Part shown: piece after piece, positions 11,252-22,554 of the stretch | Layout: each line of letters begins with the position of its first letter | Position numbering within the stretch: the stretch's first letter is position 1 | From: Ananas comosus | Lineage: Eukaryota; Streptophyta; Magnoliopsida; Poales; Bromeliaceae | Assembly (NCBI RefSeq): GCF_001540865.1 | Contig: NC_033640.1 | Span: 8,417,048-8,481,047 of the forward strand | Length of the DNA: 64,000 nt | Direction: 5' to 3' | Program-made: the position numbers and the translations under genes | The notes under the pieces: generated by a model | Seen by the model: only the letters and a program-made list of their open reading frames with translations | What the model was told of the DNA's origin: nothing | The model's database searches: none

Positions 11252-12850
11252 ATGGCTGCTTGTCAGACCTCCTCTCGTGGTCGTGCTGTGGACGCCCCAG
11301 AGGCAGTCTATGCAATAGCCCTGGAGAGCAACGGCCCGAGTAATTTAGGCAGAGGCACAATGGCAGGGCAGAGGGGAGCAGAAAATCGGTCCCAGAATCA
11401 TCAGCAGGGCGATACTCGTGTCAGCAGTCGAGGCTGACGGTTAGCATGCTCATAGGGGTACAATGACAGCCCTCACTTGGGAGTTCACGCACGCTTCAGC
11501 AGCTTTATACAGCAGCACGCCTTGCAACTGCTCGTCTCCACCCCAGTACCACCCCGACAGCCGCCCGGTTCCTGAGCAGCCTGCCGCCTCAGGTGGCCTC
11601 CACAGGCGCCCTCCGACTGTCCCACACCCCACCCCCGAGGGACGACGCGACGACCACCACCGACGTCCACTGGGGGTGCTGACCTGCCCAGCAGACTGAG
11701 GGCAACCACCCGTCATGCGTCAACTGTATCGACCGTTCATGAAGTTCGACCCCCAAATACGCGGGAAGGAAGCATTGAGAACTGGAGTCTCTCAGCTCGC
11801 TCAGGTGACACCACATGAGAACTCCCATCCACATTACTCGAGGACTTCTATTCACATCGCATGCAGCCAGGACCGCGTCCCCTTGGTACCGCACCCACTT
11901 TCTGGACCGGCGACGCAAGCTCTTCGGAGCTGGCGCCGACATCCTACTCGCTCAAGCTTGCGAATGTTTTCCCCCTGGGGGGTTCTCGGAGGACTTGCTC
12001 ACACGAGCAGTTCTTTCGGCGACAATCGAAATTGCGATATGGAGCCCAAGCGCACTAGAACCGTCTTCAACAGAGGGAAGCCGTACCGTAGCGCAGACGA
12101 GCGAGAACTTCTTCGGCATTGTGGGGCTATTCCCTTCGTCATCCGAGCCACGAGCCCACAAATGCGAGAGTCTTCCGAATGAGGCTTTGCAAGACCCAAT
12201 ATCCAGCGATGTATGCTGGCTATTCTCATGGCACATGACATTTCGAAGTGCAGGTTTGGACGAAGCCCACTCTGTCATCCAGAGCGAGTCCTACGCAGTC
12301 CCCGAGCTGCAAAGGAGCAGGCCTAGAGCGATCGCGGGCAGGAAAGCCCCATGTCTAGGACTCCGGCTGCGGCTCCTCTCTCCCAACATCACAGAGCCAC
12401 CAAAGCACCCTCCGCACTCCAGCAGTCGGCGAGAGCTGCACCCTTCTGGCAGTCAGCGACGAGCCACGGTCACCCTGTTCGTAATTGGCAAGACACGGAG
12501 CATGCACCCGAATGTCGCACGAGGAGGGCACCACTGCTTCCACTGTGGCCAGACCGGCACCGGCACTTCCAGCTCGCATCTGCCCCTCAGTGCAGAAAGG
12601 CGCCTACGCAGCAGCCGCCCGCCCTTCCTCCCCACCCCAGCAGACTCATTCGACAGACCGATCCGCCCGGAGCCCTTCCCAGCCAAGCGCCCACCCCGCT
12701 CCCTGGCGCCGCCATTCTCACCCTGTCCCCCCAAAATGACAACGAGGGCACCGCATCCACGTACACAGCCCAGACGCAAGCGACCGCACGCCCCACCGCC
12801 GTCACGCACGCGAGTTCGCCGCCGTCAGATCTGGACTCCGAGCCCCGGGC
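11252..12850 (+). pseudogene. Tekay gag remnant (noisy)
   Basis: The ATG at 11252 follows TATTACAG and opens MAACQTSSRGRAVD, the typical basic start of a Tekay gag. The frame is then lost repeatedly. Recognisable pieces are scattered, ending in a zinc-knuckle-like CFHCGQTG near 12535 whose last ligands are displaced by indels. Long ORFs in this stretch (for example 11815-13113) are composite shadows with no family match. Gag would form the particle and bind RNA. Too many frameshifts are present for any product to be read. Confidence 0.6.
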
Positions 12851-15800
12851 CCCGTGACCACGGACTTTGCCCCAGACCTCAGCCAAGCACGCGCCCTGAA
12901 CACCCGTCGTGCGAAGTACTCCCTTGCAGGCTCATTTGTCACTACATCTCATCTACACTCCCCGCATGCTCTAGCCGCTATATTTCAACCGGACGTGGGA
13001 GCATCTGCCCCACTCATTCAATTTCCGCATCTCACTTCGATCACTCGAGCATCCGTACTCCTCGCGGTTACACTAACGTGCCCGCCCCCGTCGAAGACAA
13101 CGCCTGGAGGTGAACCTCTTTAGCCTGACTCGTGCAAGTCATATCATCATTCCTGTCGCCGTTGAGTTAACGAAGTTTTTCTGGCCACACCGGTGGTACT
13201 TTCTCTCCAATGGAAAGAAAGCTTCCTGACTGTGCTTGCGGACAGTTGGGACAGCTCCACCACAAGCCATCCCGCCCCCGCCCTTGCACTATCCGACTCC
13301 CCCGCCGCCACCGCGAGGACCCGTGACAATTTATTGGCCCCCGCGGCCCACACACCCCCCGCGAGTGAAGAAAGGAGTTCGATCCTACCCCGAGACGTCG
13401 TTAGCAGCTTCCTTCACTCTCGGCCGCGTCTATCTCTCTCTAGCTACGCAAGCTAAAGGCTTCAAAATGCCGACTGCGGTGGCTATATTTGGCCATTCCT
13501 TAGGATGTCCACCCACCGGGCCTGCACTCAGCCCTTGCGAGGAATTCTAAGTCCCTGGTCACACCCGAACCCACCCCACATTCTGGCCCGGATTATCGCG
13601 TAACGTGTTTCAGCCGACACTTCCACGCGGAATGCCCGCCCGACCGACAAATTGCCGTCTTAATCTGAGCATTAGTTCCACGGCAGGCACCGTGCACCGA
13701 TGTCGAAGCCCATAACTCGCATGCACTCCGCTTGAATGAAAAAAGCTGACACAGCTCAGCTCCGCAGGAATCTCTTGGAGAGAGAATTTAGACCGACCCC
13801 CACTTGTTCTCCATGGCTGCCCCGTTCTCTTTGTCAAAACAAGAAGGATTGTGTCTAATTCGACTGCAACGCACGACTACCGAGAGCTCAACAAAGTCAC
13901 AGTGTTAGAACAAATACCACTGCCCGTAGTGACGTCTCTTCGATCAGCCTTCAGGGATCCTTGTATTTTCTAAGAATCGACCTTCAGTCAGAGATACCAA
14001 TCAGCTTAAGATCGGCTGAAGACGTTGCCGAAACCGCTTTCGAATCTTTACGGCCACTACGAGTTCACGTGATGCCTTTCGGCTTACAATGTCCCCGGCA
14101 GCTTAATGGATATGATGATAGGTCTTATCGGGCGTACTTGGATCAGTTTGTCAGTGTATTTATTGATAATATCCGAGCTTACCTCGCGACAGTGATGAGG
14201 AGCACGCAGAATCATCTCCGCGAGATACTGTCCCAGATACTTCGAGAGCACAATTTATATGCTAAGCTCTAAGATGTGATCTGCTTCGCCGGTATCTTTC
14301 TCTGGGATATTCGTAACTCCATCGGGCATTACAGTGGATCCGAAGAACCATAGCCTCGGTGCTGCAGTGGCCCAATCCGATTCAATGACAGAAGTCAGAG
14401 TTTCTGGTTTGGCGCTTGATTATCGCGATTTGTTCGAGGCTTCTCCAAAATCGCCAGGCACCGCCCCTGAACAAGTCTTACCAGAAAAGGGAACATTTCA
14501 GTGGACTGAGCAGTCAGCAGAGTTTCGATGAGCTGAAGAATCGACTGACCGCGCACCCGTTCTGACTTACCGCGACTGGTGAGGACTTGTGATTTATTTG
14601 CTGATGCCTCACGGCGCGTTTGGTGCAGTGCTTATTGCAGCAGAGATCGGTCATGCTACCCTCGTCAGCTAAGCGTATGAATAAGAATTATCCAATCAAC
14701 GACTTTGAGCTTGCACAGTTGTGTTTGCCCTTAAAGATGTGGAGTACACTTATCTAATATGGGCACACTGCGACGGTGTTCCAACTGCATCAGTCAGAGC
14801 CTGAGTACCTTAAACACTAGAAGGAGTTGAACCTTCAGCAGAGGCGTTGGCTCAGCTCTGAAGGGACTACGACTCTCACATATCAGTATCATCCGGGAAA
14901 GGCAGAAACAGTAGCGGATGCCTTGAGCCGAAAACAGCGTCGGAGAGTGACCTTCAATGATCACGACGCCAGGACTCGTCTGGTAGGAAGAGTTTCGCCG
15001 TCTTTGAGACTCGAGGTTGTTATCCACAGGAGCTACTGTTTTCCCAGTTGAGTCCCTGGGCGTACAGCTCTACCCTGATACGAGCGGATTGACACTCGGA
15101 CACGCAGAGTGACCCGTACTTACAAAAAGTAGCGGCGGACATTCGCAGCAGGCGCCAAGGACGGGACCTTCCACTATCCACCACCGATTGGATCCTTGCG
15201 TTACAAGAGGTAGGTGCTGCGCTGACCTTAGCTGACACGGAGCTGAGAACGACAATCCTATCCGAGGCGCATCGATCACCTCTACACAGTTCACCCAGCG
15301 AGGAAACCAAGCACTGTACGCGACCTAAAAACAGAATAATTCTGGTGGCCTTGGATGAAGCTAATGTGACTCTAGCACGTGCATCGTGAGCCTTGATTTC
15401 GTCAGCAGATAAAAGCCAGAGCACAACGACCAGGTAGGAGCGAGCCTGCAACCAACTTTCCGATCCCCGCTTTGAGAGTTGAAGCAGATCACTATGGATT
15501 TCGTTCATGATTGCCCTCGATCAGCACAGAGAGCATATGCGATCTGCGTAGTGGAATCCGCTCTGACGAATATCGGACTGCACTTGCCTGCCGATTGCCA
15601 CACGACGTGGTCCCTCAAGTTGATTCGACTGGCACAGTTGTTTATATGACGAGATTGTCAGGCTTCATGCGTGTGCCAGTGTCGATGTATCCGATCTGGG
15701 ACACTCGTTCAGTTCCTACTTTTGGCGGATCTACAGCAGCGTATCGGAACAGAACCTTGAACTTTTATAATTACCGGCATTCGATCCCAGAGTGGCAAAC

Positions 15801-16556
15801 GGGCAATCAGAGCGAGTCATTCAGACTCTTGAGGAACTATGCTTTCGCCTGTGTCCTGGACTTATCGCGATGGTGGCTTTCGATATATCTACCACTGCGT
15901 AAGTCGCCATATAATAACCAGTTACCAGGCGAGCATCGGGGATGCACCGTACGAGGCTTTATTATGGGCTCGATGTCGATCTCCGATCTGTTGATGACGT
16001 CGGGGAACGCCGGTGATCGGGGCCAGGACTTAGTGGAGGAGCAGAGCAAAGTCCGCATTTCGGAGAGCGGGCTTCAGACTGCACAGAGTCGACAGAACGC
16101 TACGCGGACAGCGAGGGACCAGAGTTTCTGCGTCGTGAGCAGTGCTGTCAATGGTGTCACTTCAGGGATCAAGCAGGTTTGCCTTTTCGGAACAAGCTTA
16201 GTCTTCGGTTTGTGGACCGTGTTGAGATCTTAGAGCGCGTTGGCCAGTGGCGTATCAGATTGGCTCTTTCCTCCAAGTCATCGCCCGTGTGCAATAATGT
16301 TTTCATGTTGTCCACTCTTCGACATACATTCCACGAATCCGTCCTACTCGTTATCAGTTCCGACGTCTATTCAGTACGGGAGATCTGAGCTATGAGGAGC
16401 TCGAGGGAGGATCTTGAGTGAGGCTGAACAAATACGGAACAAGGGCATTCCTTATGTAAAGGCCAGTGGGCAAATCATGTAGGAGCGTGAGCTACGTTGG
16501 AGCTTGAGTCTTCTATGTTGGAGGAGTAATCCGCATTTGTTTACGGGGGATTGTTT
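12851..16556 (+). pseudogene. Tekay PR-RT-RNase H-INT-chromodomain remnant (noisy)
   Basis: A protease active-site triad of type D-x-G-A-S lies at 12992-13006. RT matches the first pol copy from about 13790 (LDQFVSVFIDNI near 14140-14175, where the catalytic block has changed). RNase H ends near 14935 (VADALSRK). INT runs about 15260-16100, and the chromodomain end is at about 16450-16530. DNA identity to 2480-5244 is obvious, but one-base gains and losses occur every few tens of bases, many in short homopolymers. Every domain is frameshifted. This could be an old copy, but the error type points to uncorrected long reads. Confidence 0.7.
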
Positions 16557-16610
16557 AATTTAATTCGGGCGACGAAAACTTTTTGTTTAAAAAAAAAGGG
16601 GGGCGAATGA

Positions 16611-19600
16611 TGTAATAACTGAGATATTTCATTATTGATTAAAACCCTTTGTTTGACGATGTTCTTGTGTTTATATAATTATGAAGTGTACTCGTCAAAT
16701 TTCAGGAGAAAACGAGTTAAAACCGGAGAACTTACTGCGACCGTGAAAGTCGAGCTTAAGTGAATAGTAACTCCGGTTTTCCGGAAGGCGAGAAGTTTAA
16801 GTGGACTTCTAGCAGTTATCGGACTCGATTATAGTCCTATCCAATAGCTATTCTTCAAAACGCTCACTATCCTGGGACCCAATGGCACGACGGGAATCGG
16901 CATTCTGATGCTACGGGGACGAGAAAAAGGCGTGTTTAATGGAAATTAATAACACGTTATTTGGGTGGAATCAAAAGAGGGACTGCGTTTTGACGCTGAT
17001 CGGAGACGCAGATCGGACAAAGTAAAATGCTAGATTCGACGGCCCAGTTGTTCTGAACGCAGCTGCGCAATCCTTCGATAAATTCCGACGGATCTTCGGG
17101 AATCGTAAAATCCGCTAAGAGGTCAAGTAAGGCAAAATCGATCTCAATCCGAACAAGTCCAATATCTTTATGGCGATCTTGCGGAATATCGAATGTCGAG
17201 GGGCACCTATGGATTTTCCCACATTTGCGCTGGGTTGGTTAAAAAGCGGTACTTAGACTAGGAGGGGTTGTAGACAAATTTGTGTTCGGTAGGGTAATAA
17301 ATGAGGTTTAGGGTTCGAGCAAGAAAAACCTACCTAATTTTTTCCCCACTGCCCTAACCACCCCATCCTCCCCTTGCCAGCTCAGTGCTCGCGCCCCCGG
17401 CCGCCGGCAGGCTGCTCGGCGCCGGAGAAGTCACCCCACGGCCACCTCCTAGCTCTTCCCTTAGACCCGTAACCTGCACATTTCAGCCTTTCTGCTCGGG
17501 ACGGCAATCTAGCCGAGCTTCCCCCTCCCTGGCGAGACTCTCCTCGCGTCCTCCCCCGCCGCCGCCGGTCACCCTCGAACGCCGTCGTAAGCCACCCGCT
17601 CCTGCAGCCAGCTCGGGTCAGCCCAGACCGAGCCGGCTCGGGTGCCAGCGTCCATCGAGTCCTCGCCTCTGGCCGTGCGCCCCCAGTCGTTCCCGGCGGA
17701 CCTCAGGCAACCCGACCGACCGCTTCCCCCGCCGTCCCCGCGCGGCGCCGGCCACCGCCGCTGGCAGTTTCCTTGCCGCGCCAGTCAGTGCGGCCGGATG
17801 GGCGGGCCCGCTTAGCTTCCAGACGCCTGCCGCCAGCCCCACCAAGGGGTGCACCGCCTTGCCTCTCGGCCTCCGGCGCACGCACCAGAGTCCGCCCGAC
17901 CTCAGCCGGCCACCGCCACGCCGTCGGAAGCCCGAACCGAGGAGAAGTGTGCACGGTTTGATCCCTGCGCGCCGGCACATCTGTTGCGCCCAGCCGCGCG
18001 CCAGCCACCCTCCCCGGACCGTCCTGCGACCGTCTCCATCCTCCGGCCGGGACCGCCCGCCTCCCGGGCCGCCGGCGCCAACCCCTAGCTCTCATCGGTC
18101 TGTAAGGACATTTTAGTTCCAGCACATGTTTTTCGAGTTCCGTCTCTTTTTCGTGAGTCCGAGAAGCCTTCTAAGTCTCCGGGAAGTGAGCACGATGATC
18201 TACAACTCTTGCTGAACAGCGTGCTCACTCACAACACAGCAAAGAGGCCCTGTTGTTGAGTAGTCACATCTGCGCCTCATAGCGGGCCAAACAGAGTTTT
18301 TCAGTACCTTCGCGTCTCGGAGCGCCACCGCGTGACGCCCGGCAGTGCTCCGAAAGTGAGCACGCCTCCGACATGCTGAACCTTGTCCAGCGAGTACGAC
18401 GTTCGCATTAATGCGACCTCCGGTTTGCGTGCACGGTCCAAAAAGCTAGAAATCACATGAATGAGCAATTTCATGTATAAGTATCGGCTTTTAGCTTTTG
18501 CCTTCGTTCGTAGAATGCTGTGGAACAGGATGTAAATACTGTAGGTAACCTCTGGCACTGATCGTCAAGGCCCCAAAACGCCTTTGCGGAACTCGAAAAG
18601 TATTTCGAGGCATTTTTCTGGCGAAATTCTGCCGATAGACGCGTTTCGCGGTCGCATTTCATCCGTACGGGCCTCGTTGGCGTTTATGCGGTCGCTGAGC
18701 TACGTTGGCTGGTTCACCCCGTCGTTTATGAGGGTTCGGAAACGACGGGGGAGAGCGACAGAAATTCCGGTCAGTTTTCGCGGACTTCCGCTATTGCGGT
18801 AATCGGTTTTGCGGAAAATCGCGTCAGTTTTCTTGGTTAGCAGGGGTGTGAGTTAGCTTTCCATCCAGTGGTTAACCTCATACCGTGGACCTTCGTTAGG
18901 TCGGTTTGCACTCTCACAGGTGAGAGACCTTCGTCGTATACAAACAAGGTGGGTACTTCGACCCGACGTCGGTACAGTGGTGCACGTCATGGTGACGTTC
19001 CTTCCACCCCTTCTATTTTACATTAGCTTATCAATTACTTTGCTATTCAGATTATCCTCGTATTTATCTACTCGTTGTTTGAGCTCGTATCTGTGTAGGA
19101 GATAGCAGAGTAGATTCTTCAGACTATGATTATCTGTGAATCTGTGTTGGACTTCGGTTCTCTTGTGATACTATGACCTGGTTTGGTCGGTTTCATACTC
19201 TTATTATGGACCTGGTCTGGTCGATTGTTACATGGATGACCATGCTCGATGGCCCTGGGGGCAGGATTGTCGCGCTTGGTGCGCGGTTGATTGAGCATAC
19301 TGCATTGAATCGCCCGATACTCGCATCGCATTTCACGAACATCGACGGTCTGATCCACCGCAAGCAGTGTACCCTTTTCCGAAAAGGGTTGAATTTGGTC
19401 GGAACAAACCGTGAGCCCATAGAAGGTTATATTGCACTGGAGAGTAGTAGTGCATTGGCTTGAGGTCTCGGTGCTGACCAAGAGGCAAGCAGTGGTTCAG
19501 ATTGGTATTTGGGATGATTGTCCCGTTGATGCATACAATACTAGTAGTGTAGTTGTTCATTTATATTCATTTCAGCACTTTTTTATTCGTTAGCCTACTG

Positions 19601-20366
19601 TTACTTGCATATCCGTATATTGTTTATCTCCGTGACTACGTGAGTACCCTCGCCCCCTTCGCTTGCACTGGTACCCACTGGGAGGGAACATGGTTACATG
19701 TCTCACCCCCCCGCCCCATTACAGGTGACGGAGCAGACCGAGTGGACAGGCTGGTGAGCGAGCCGTGTCTAGCGTCATAGAAGCTCCTTCCGAGTTTAGT
19801 TATTTCTTTTACCTCGATGCTTTGAATAAATACTTAGATTCTCATGCGTCCAGCTTCTACTTTTATACTCTGATTATTGCTTGGTTTTCAATTGGTTTTG
19901 AAATGTACTAAAGGATTTGAGTTTTTCTTGAAATAAAACAGTTTTCTACCCCTCGTGGTAGCTGGTTTGAAAAGGAATGGTTCCCGTGTGGGGATTAGTT
20001 TTTAAACTGATTTCTCTGTGGTTTTATGGATTTAGTATTTCAAAATCAGTTTCCAGGTAGGAAACATTTTAACTGATAGATGTAGAATGTTATTCATAAT
20101 TCAAGTTTCATATCTGGGTGTGTGAATGGAATGGATGAATGTTATCTATCTTGTTGTTCATCTGGTTGTGGTTGTGATTGTATGTGTATCTATACTCTGT
20201 TGTACTTGTGCGACGCCGTGCAAATACAGGGGAGACTCTGTCCGTGTGAACAGTGGAGCTCCTGTATTTGTGGCGGATCTGGCACACTCTGGGGTCAGAT
20301 TTTCAAAAAAAATTTCAGACGCTTTTCCGCTACCTTTTAAACTAAAAGGGACCCCGGGGCGTGACA
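16611..20366 (+). mobile_element. T1 LTR, copy 3
   Basis: This is the only copy present from TG start (TGTAATAACT) to CA end (CCGGGGCGTGACA), about 3.76 kb. Noise is heavy until about 19850, after which the sequence closely matches copy 1. It contains the GC-rich leader (17344-18095), a reduced minisatellite (about 19165-19230), the two stem-loops (about 19685-19710 and 20210-20275) and an extra stretch of about 150 bases at about 19300-19450 that is absent from copy 1. The target duplication cannot be tested because the partner flank lies outside the window. Confidence 0.8.
17344..18095 (+). other. GC-rich LTR leader, copy 3
   Basis: This is the counterpart of 6005-6763: same CpG-rich composition, overlapping ORFs on both strands, and a GTAAGGACA donor-like end at about 18099. 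No product is recognised. Confidence 0.45.
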
Positions 20367-21756
20367 TTCACTCCAACACCAAAACACTATCTTCTTGTCC
20401 TTCTAAACCCCCAAGACCTGACCCTAGCCCTAGCTTCTTATTTCTCTTAAGAAGCTCCATCAAGTATCGATCTTGAGGAAGATTGCTTCACAAAAGGAGC
20501 TCTCCAAGTCCTAACCCTAGCTTCTCGGTAACCTATTGAAAATCAAGGTTAAATAGGGGTAAGATATCTCCCTTTAGCTCATGAAATTAGAGTTTTTTGG
20601 ATACACAATTCGTTTTAAGAGTTAGTTATGATCAAACCCTTCATGTAGGGTCTATTGAGTGATCAAATGGTGGAATCAAATTTTACGACAAAGATTTTTG
20701 AGTCACAATGAGTTATATCATCCGATAGTGGTGGGATCCTCCTCCCTATATGTAGAAATCTCTCTTTAGTTTGTTGGTTTTGATGTGTATACTTGGTTCC
20801 CTCTTGCATGTTTAGAATGGTGGGTAATTATCATATATTCTTGGAAATATCTTATATTAGCATACTATAATGTTCTGATTGTTCTTCACCCACTTTGAAG
20901 TAAGCATGCTTGAAAATATCAAATATAGATCATCACAGTTCCTCAATCATTAACATACCATTATCCTTTTGTACTTAAGCAATTGACAATGGAATTTGCT
21001 GCTCTTGGGCACGTGGAATTGGCTAAAGAGACTTCGATCATAAGCATCTGGCCAAATTTGCAAGACTCTAGTTATATATGAGCTTAATGTGAGTTACTCG
21101 TAGGGCTCGTGACTCCAATAAGCAAGCCATGGCTCTCTCGCGGCTGCCACCTGAGAGTCCAATTGTTTGACTTGTCTATACTATTGAACGTCGAGTAGGT
21201 TGAGGGTGCAATCTTTTGACTTCCCATGAGGTTGTGACGAGCAAAGTAGGATTGGGCCACAGGGTCGGTCGTTCGAATAGGATAAAATGTCATTTGATGT
21301 CATGACGGTTGTCTGATATGCATATGCTAGATAAGTTGATCATGTTATTTGCACACCTTGTATTCTTGTAGAGGCATAGTGCTTATCATGTACTAGGTCC
21401 ACTAATGTTATTACTCGTTGTTGATACTCTCTACTATTATGCCATTGTCCTCAGTAAGTGCAAATTGCCCCTCTCATTGCTATACCCACTAGAAACTATT
21501 TATATATATAGTTCTCGCACCTCTTTTGTTGTTTACTTTTCAAATCCAATCATAACTGGGGAGGTGCATGCGTGACCGCAGAAATAGTGTCGTGGAATAG
21601 GTAGCTCACCCAATGTCTGATCGTACTTTGTTTGGGACAAGACCATTATGTTAGTAATCATATATGGTAGAACGACGTATGAATATAACTCCATGTTGAG
21701 GATAAATTGTATATTATTTTGGTAGTAGTTGAAATTAAAGTTACATTTTCTTCTTA
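20367..21756 (+). mobile_element. Diverged Tekay-like LTR fragment hosting element A
   Basis: There is no coding signal. The stretch has features shared with LTRs D, E and F: a leader-like region with CCCTAGCTTCT repeats, a donor-like GGGTAAGATATC near 20560, and the block CCCACT-AGAAACTAT...ATAGTTCTCGCACC (21486-21520) with the stem AACTAT/ATAGTT. The left edge touches LTR copy 3. The likely continuation after element A is 34128-34330. The ends are not resolved. Confidence 0.45.
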
Positions 21757-21761
21757 GTATC
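21757..21761 (+). repeat. Target-site duplication of A (left), GTATC
   Basis: GTATC directly precedes the TG of the left LTR and recurs directly after the right LTR at 34123-34127. Confidence 0.9.
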
Positions 21762-22499
21762 TGTTGGGCCAATTCGGCGCGGACAACTGGCAAGCCGGGA
21801 CTACATCCATGATCCATGTCAAAACGGTGGACCGGGAGTATATAAGACGCGCCAGAAGATATGAGCTGCGTTTGTTCAAAAAGTTGTAGCAACCGCAAGC
21901 GGTTATGAGCAGTTCCAACCGGCCAAAGGTGGTCCTCCAAATCAGGAGATAGTGGCTGATCGTGCAGTGACGATAACTAAACGCAAGGGCAACTTTATAA
22001 ATAGGCATACGGCACTCTGAAAAATGATCTTCACCCCTGCGCACAAAAGACCACCCTTATTTTCCTGCATCTTCCTTTCCTGCATTTACCGCTTTTCTTA
22101 GGAGTAGTTCTCGTAACTTAGCATCTTGGAGTCTGTCTGCCCCTCGGGTATCACTCTATTGTAGACTAAAAACTCTTCTCTCTGTACTCTCTGCTGTTAT
22201 ATTCAATAGAGGGCTATTATCGGCTTTTCAGGCCGGCCAGTTTCCTGCGTTGTTTAGCCATTCGGCTCATCTTTCAGTTGAATTCCGGGCCTCCCCTCTT
22301 CATTCGGCTCATCCTGCCGAAGCGAGTTTGCTGTAGAGGTCTTCGAACCCGGCTGATTCGATCCCTCATCGGTCGAATCGCTTGATCCGTCGTGGGCGCA
22401 AACTTCGAGGGTCACCATCCGCGGCCGCTTATCATCCCGACGTTCTTCCCGAGGAGAATTCTTGACCGGGTCAAGGGTCGGGACTTTCGGCCACCAACA
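21762..22499 (+). repeat. 5' LTR of element A
   Basis: 738 bases, TGTTGGGCC to GGCCACCAACA. A TATA box (TTTATAAATAG, 21994-22004) lies about 230 bases in. It carries one copy each of two modules (TCTGTCTGCCCCTCGGG and the CTTAGGAGTAGTTC box) that are duplicated or triplicated in the LTRs of B and C. Differences from the 3' LTR are mostly transitions. Confidence 0.92.
21994..22004 (+). promoter_or_regulatory. TATA box of A 5' LTR
   Basis: TTTATAAATAG is repeated in the 3' LTR at 33613-33623 and has counterparts in B and C, which supports a conserved promoter. Confidence 0.7.
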
Positions 22500-22505
22500 A
22501 TTTTT

Positions 22506-22523
22506 TGGCACGCCTAGTGGGAC
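22506..22523 (+). promoter_or_regulatory. Primer-binding site of A
   Basis: TGGCACGCCTAGTGGGAC lies seven bases after the LTR. B and C carry nearly the same 18-mer (TGGCACGCCCGGTGGGAC and TGGCACGCCCAGTGGGAC) at the same spot. It is not the initiator-Met site used by the Tekay elements. I do not assign the tRNA. Confidence 0.75.
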
Positions 22524-22554
22524 CGCTTACATAAGGTAAATTTGCATTTAAAGT

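Noticed and set aside
11815..13113. 432-codon ORF rich in P, S and R
   Set aside because: A composite frame across the noisy gag-protease region. It matches no family, while the underlying DNA matches Tekay gag-PR.
17385..18125. ORFs of 140-243 codons in LTR copy 3
   Set aside because: Same GC-rich leader as copy 2, read through indel noise.
22254..22511. 85-codon minus-strand ORF in the 5' LTR of A
   Set aside because: Lies wholly in the LTR, with no domain; a chance frame that recurs in related LTRs because the LTRs are related.
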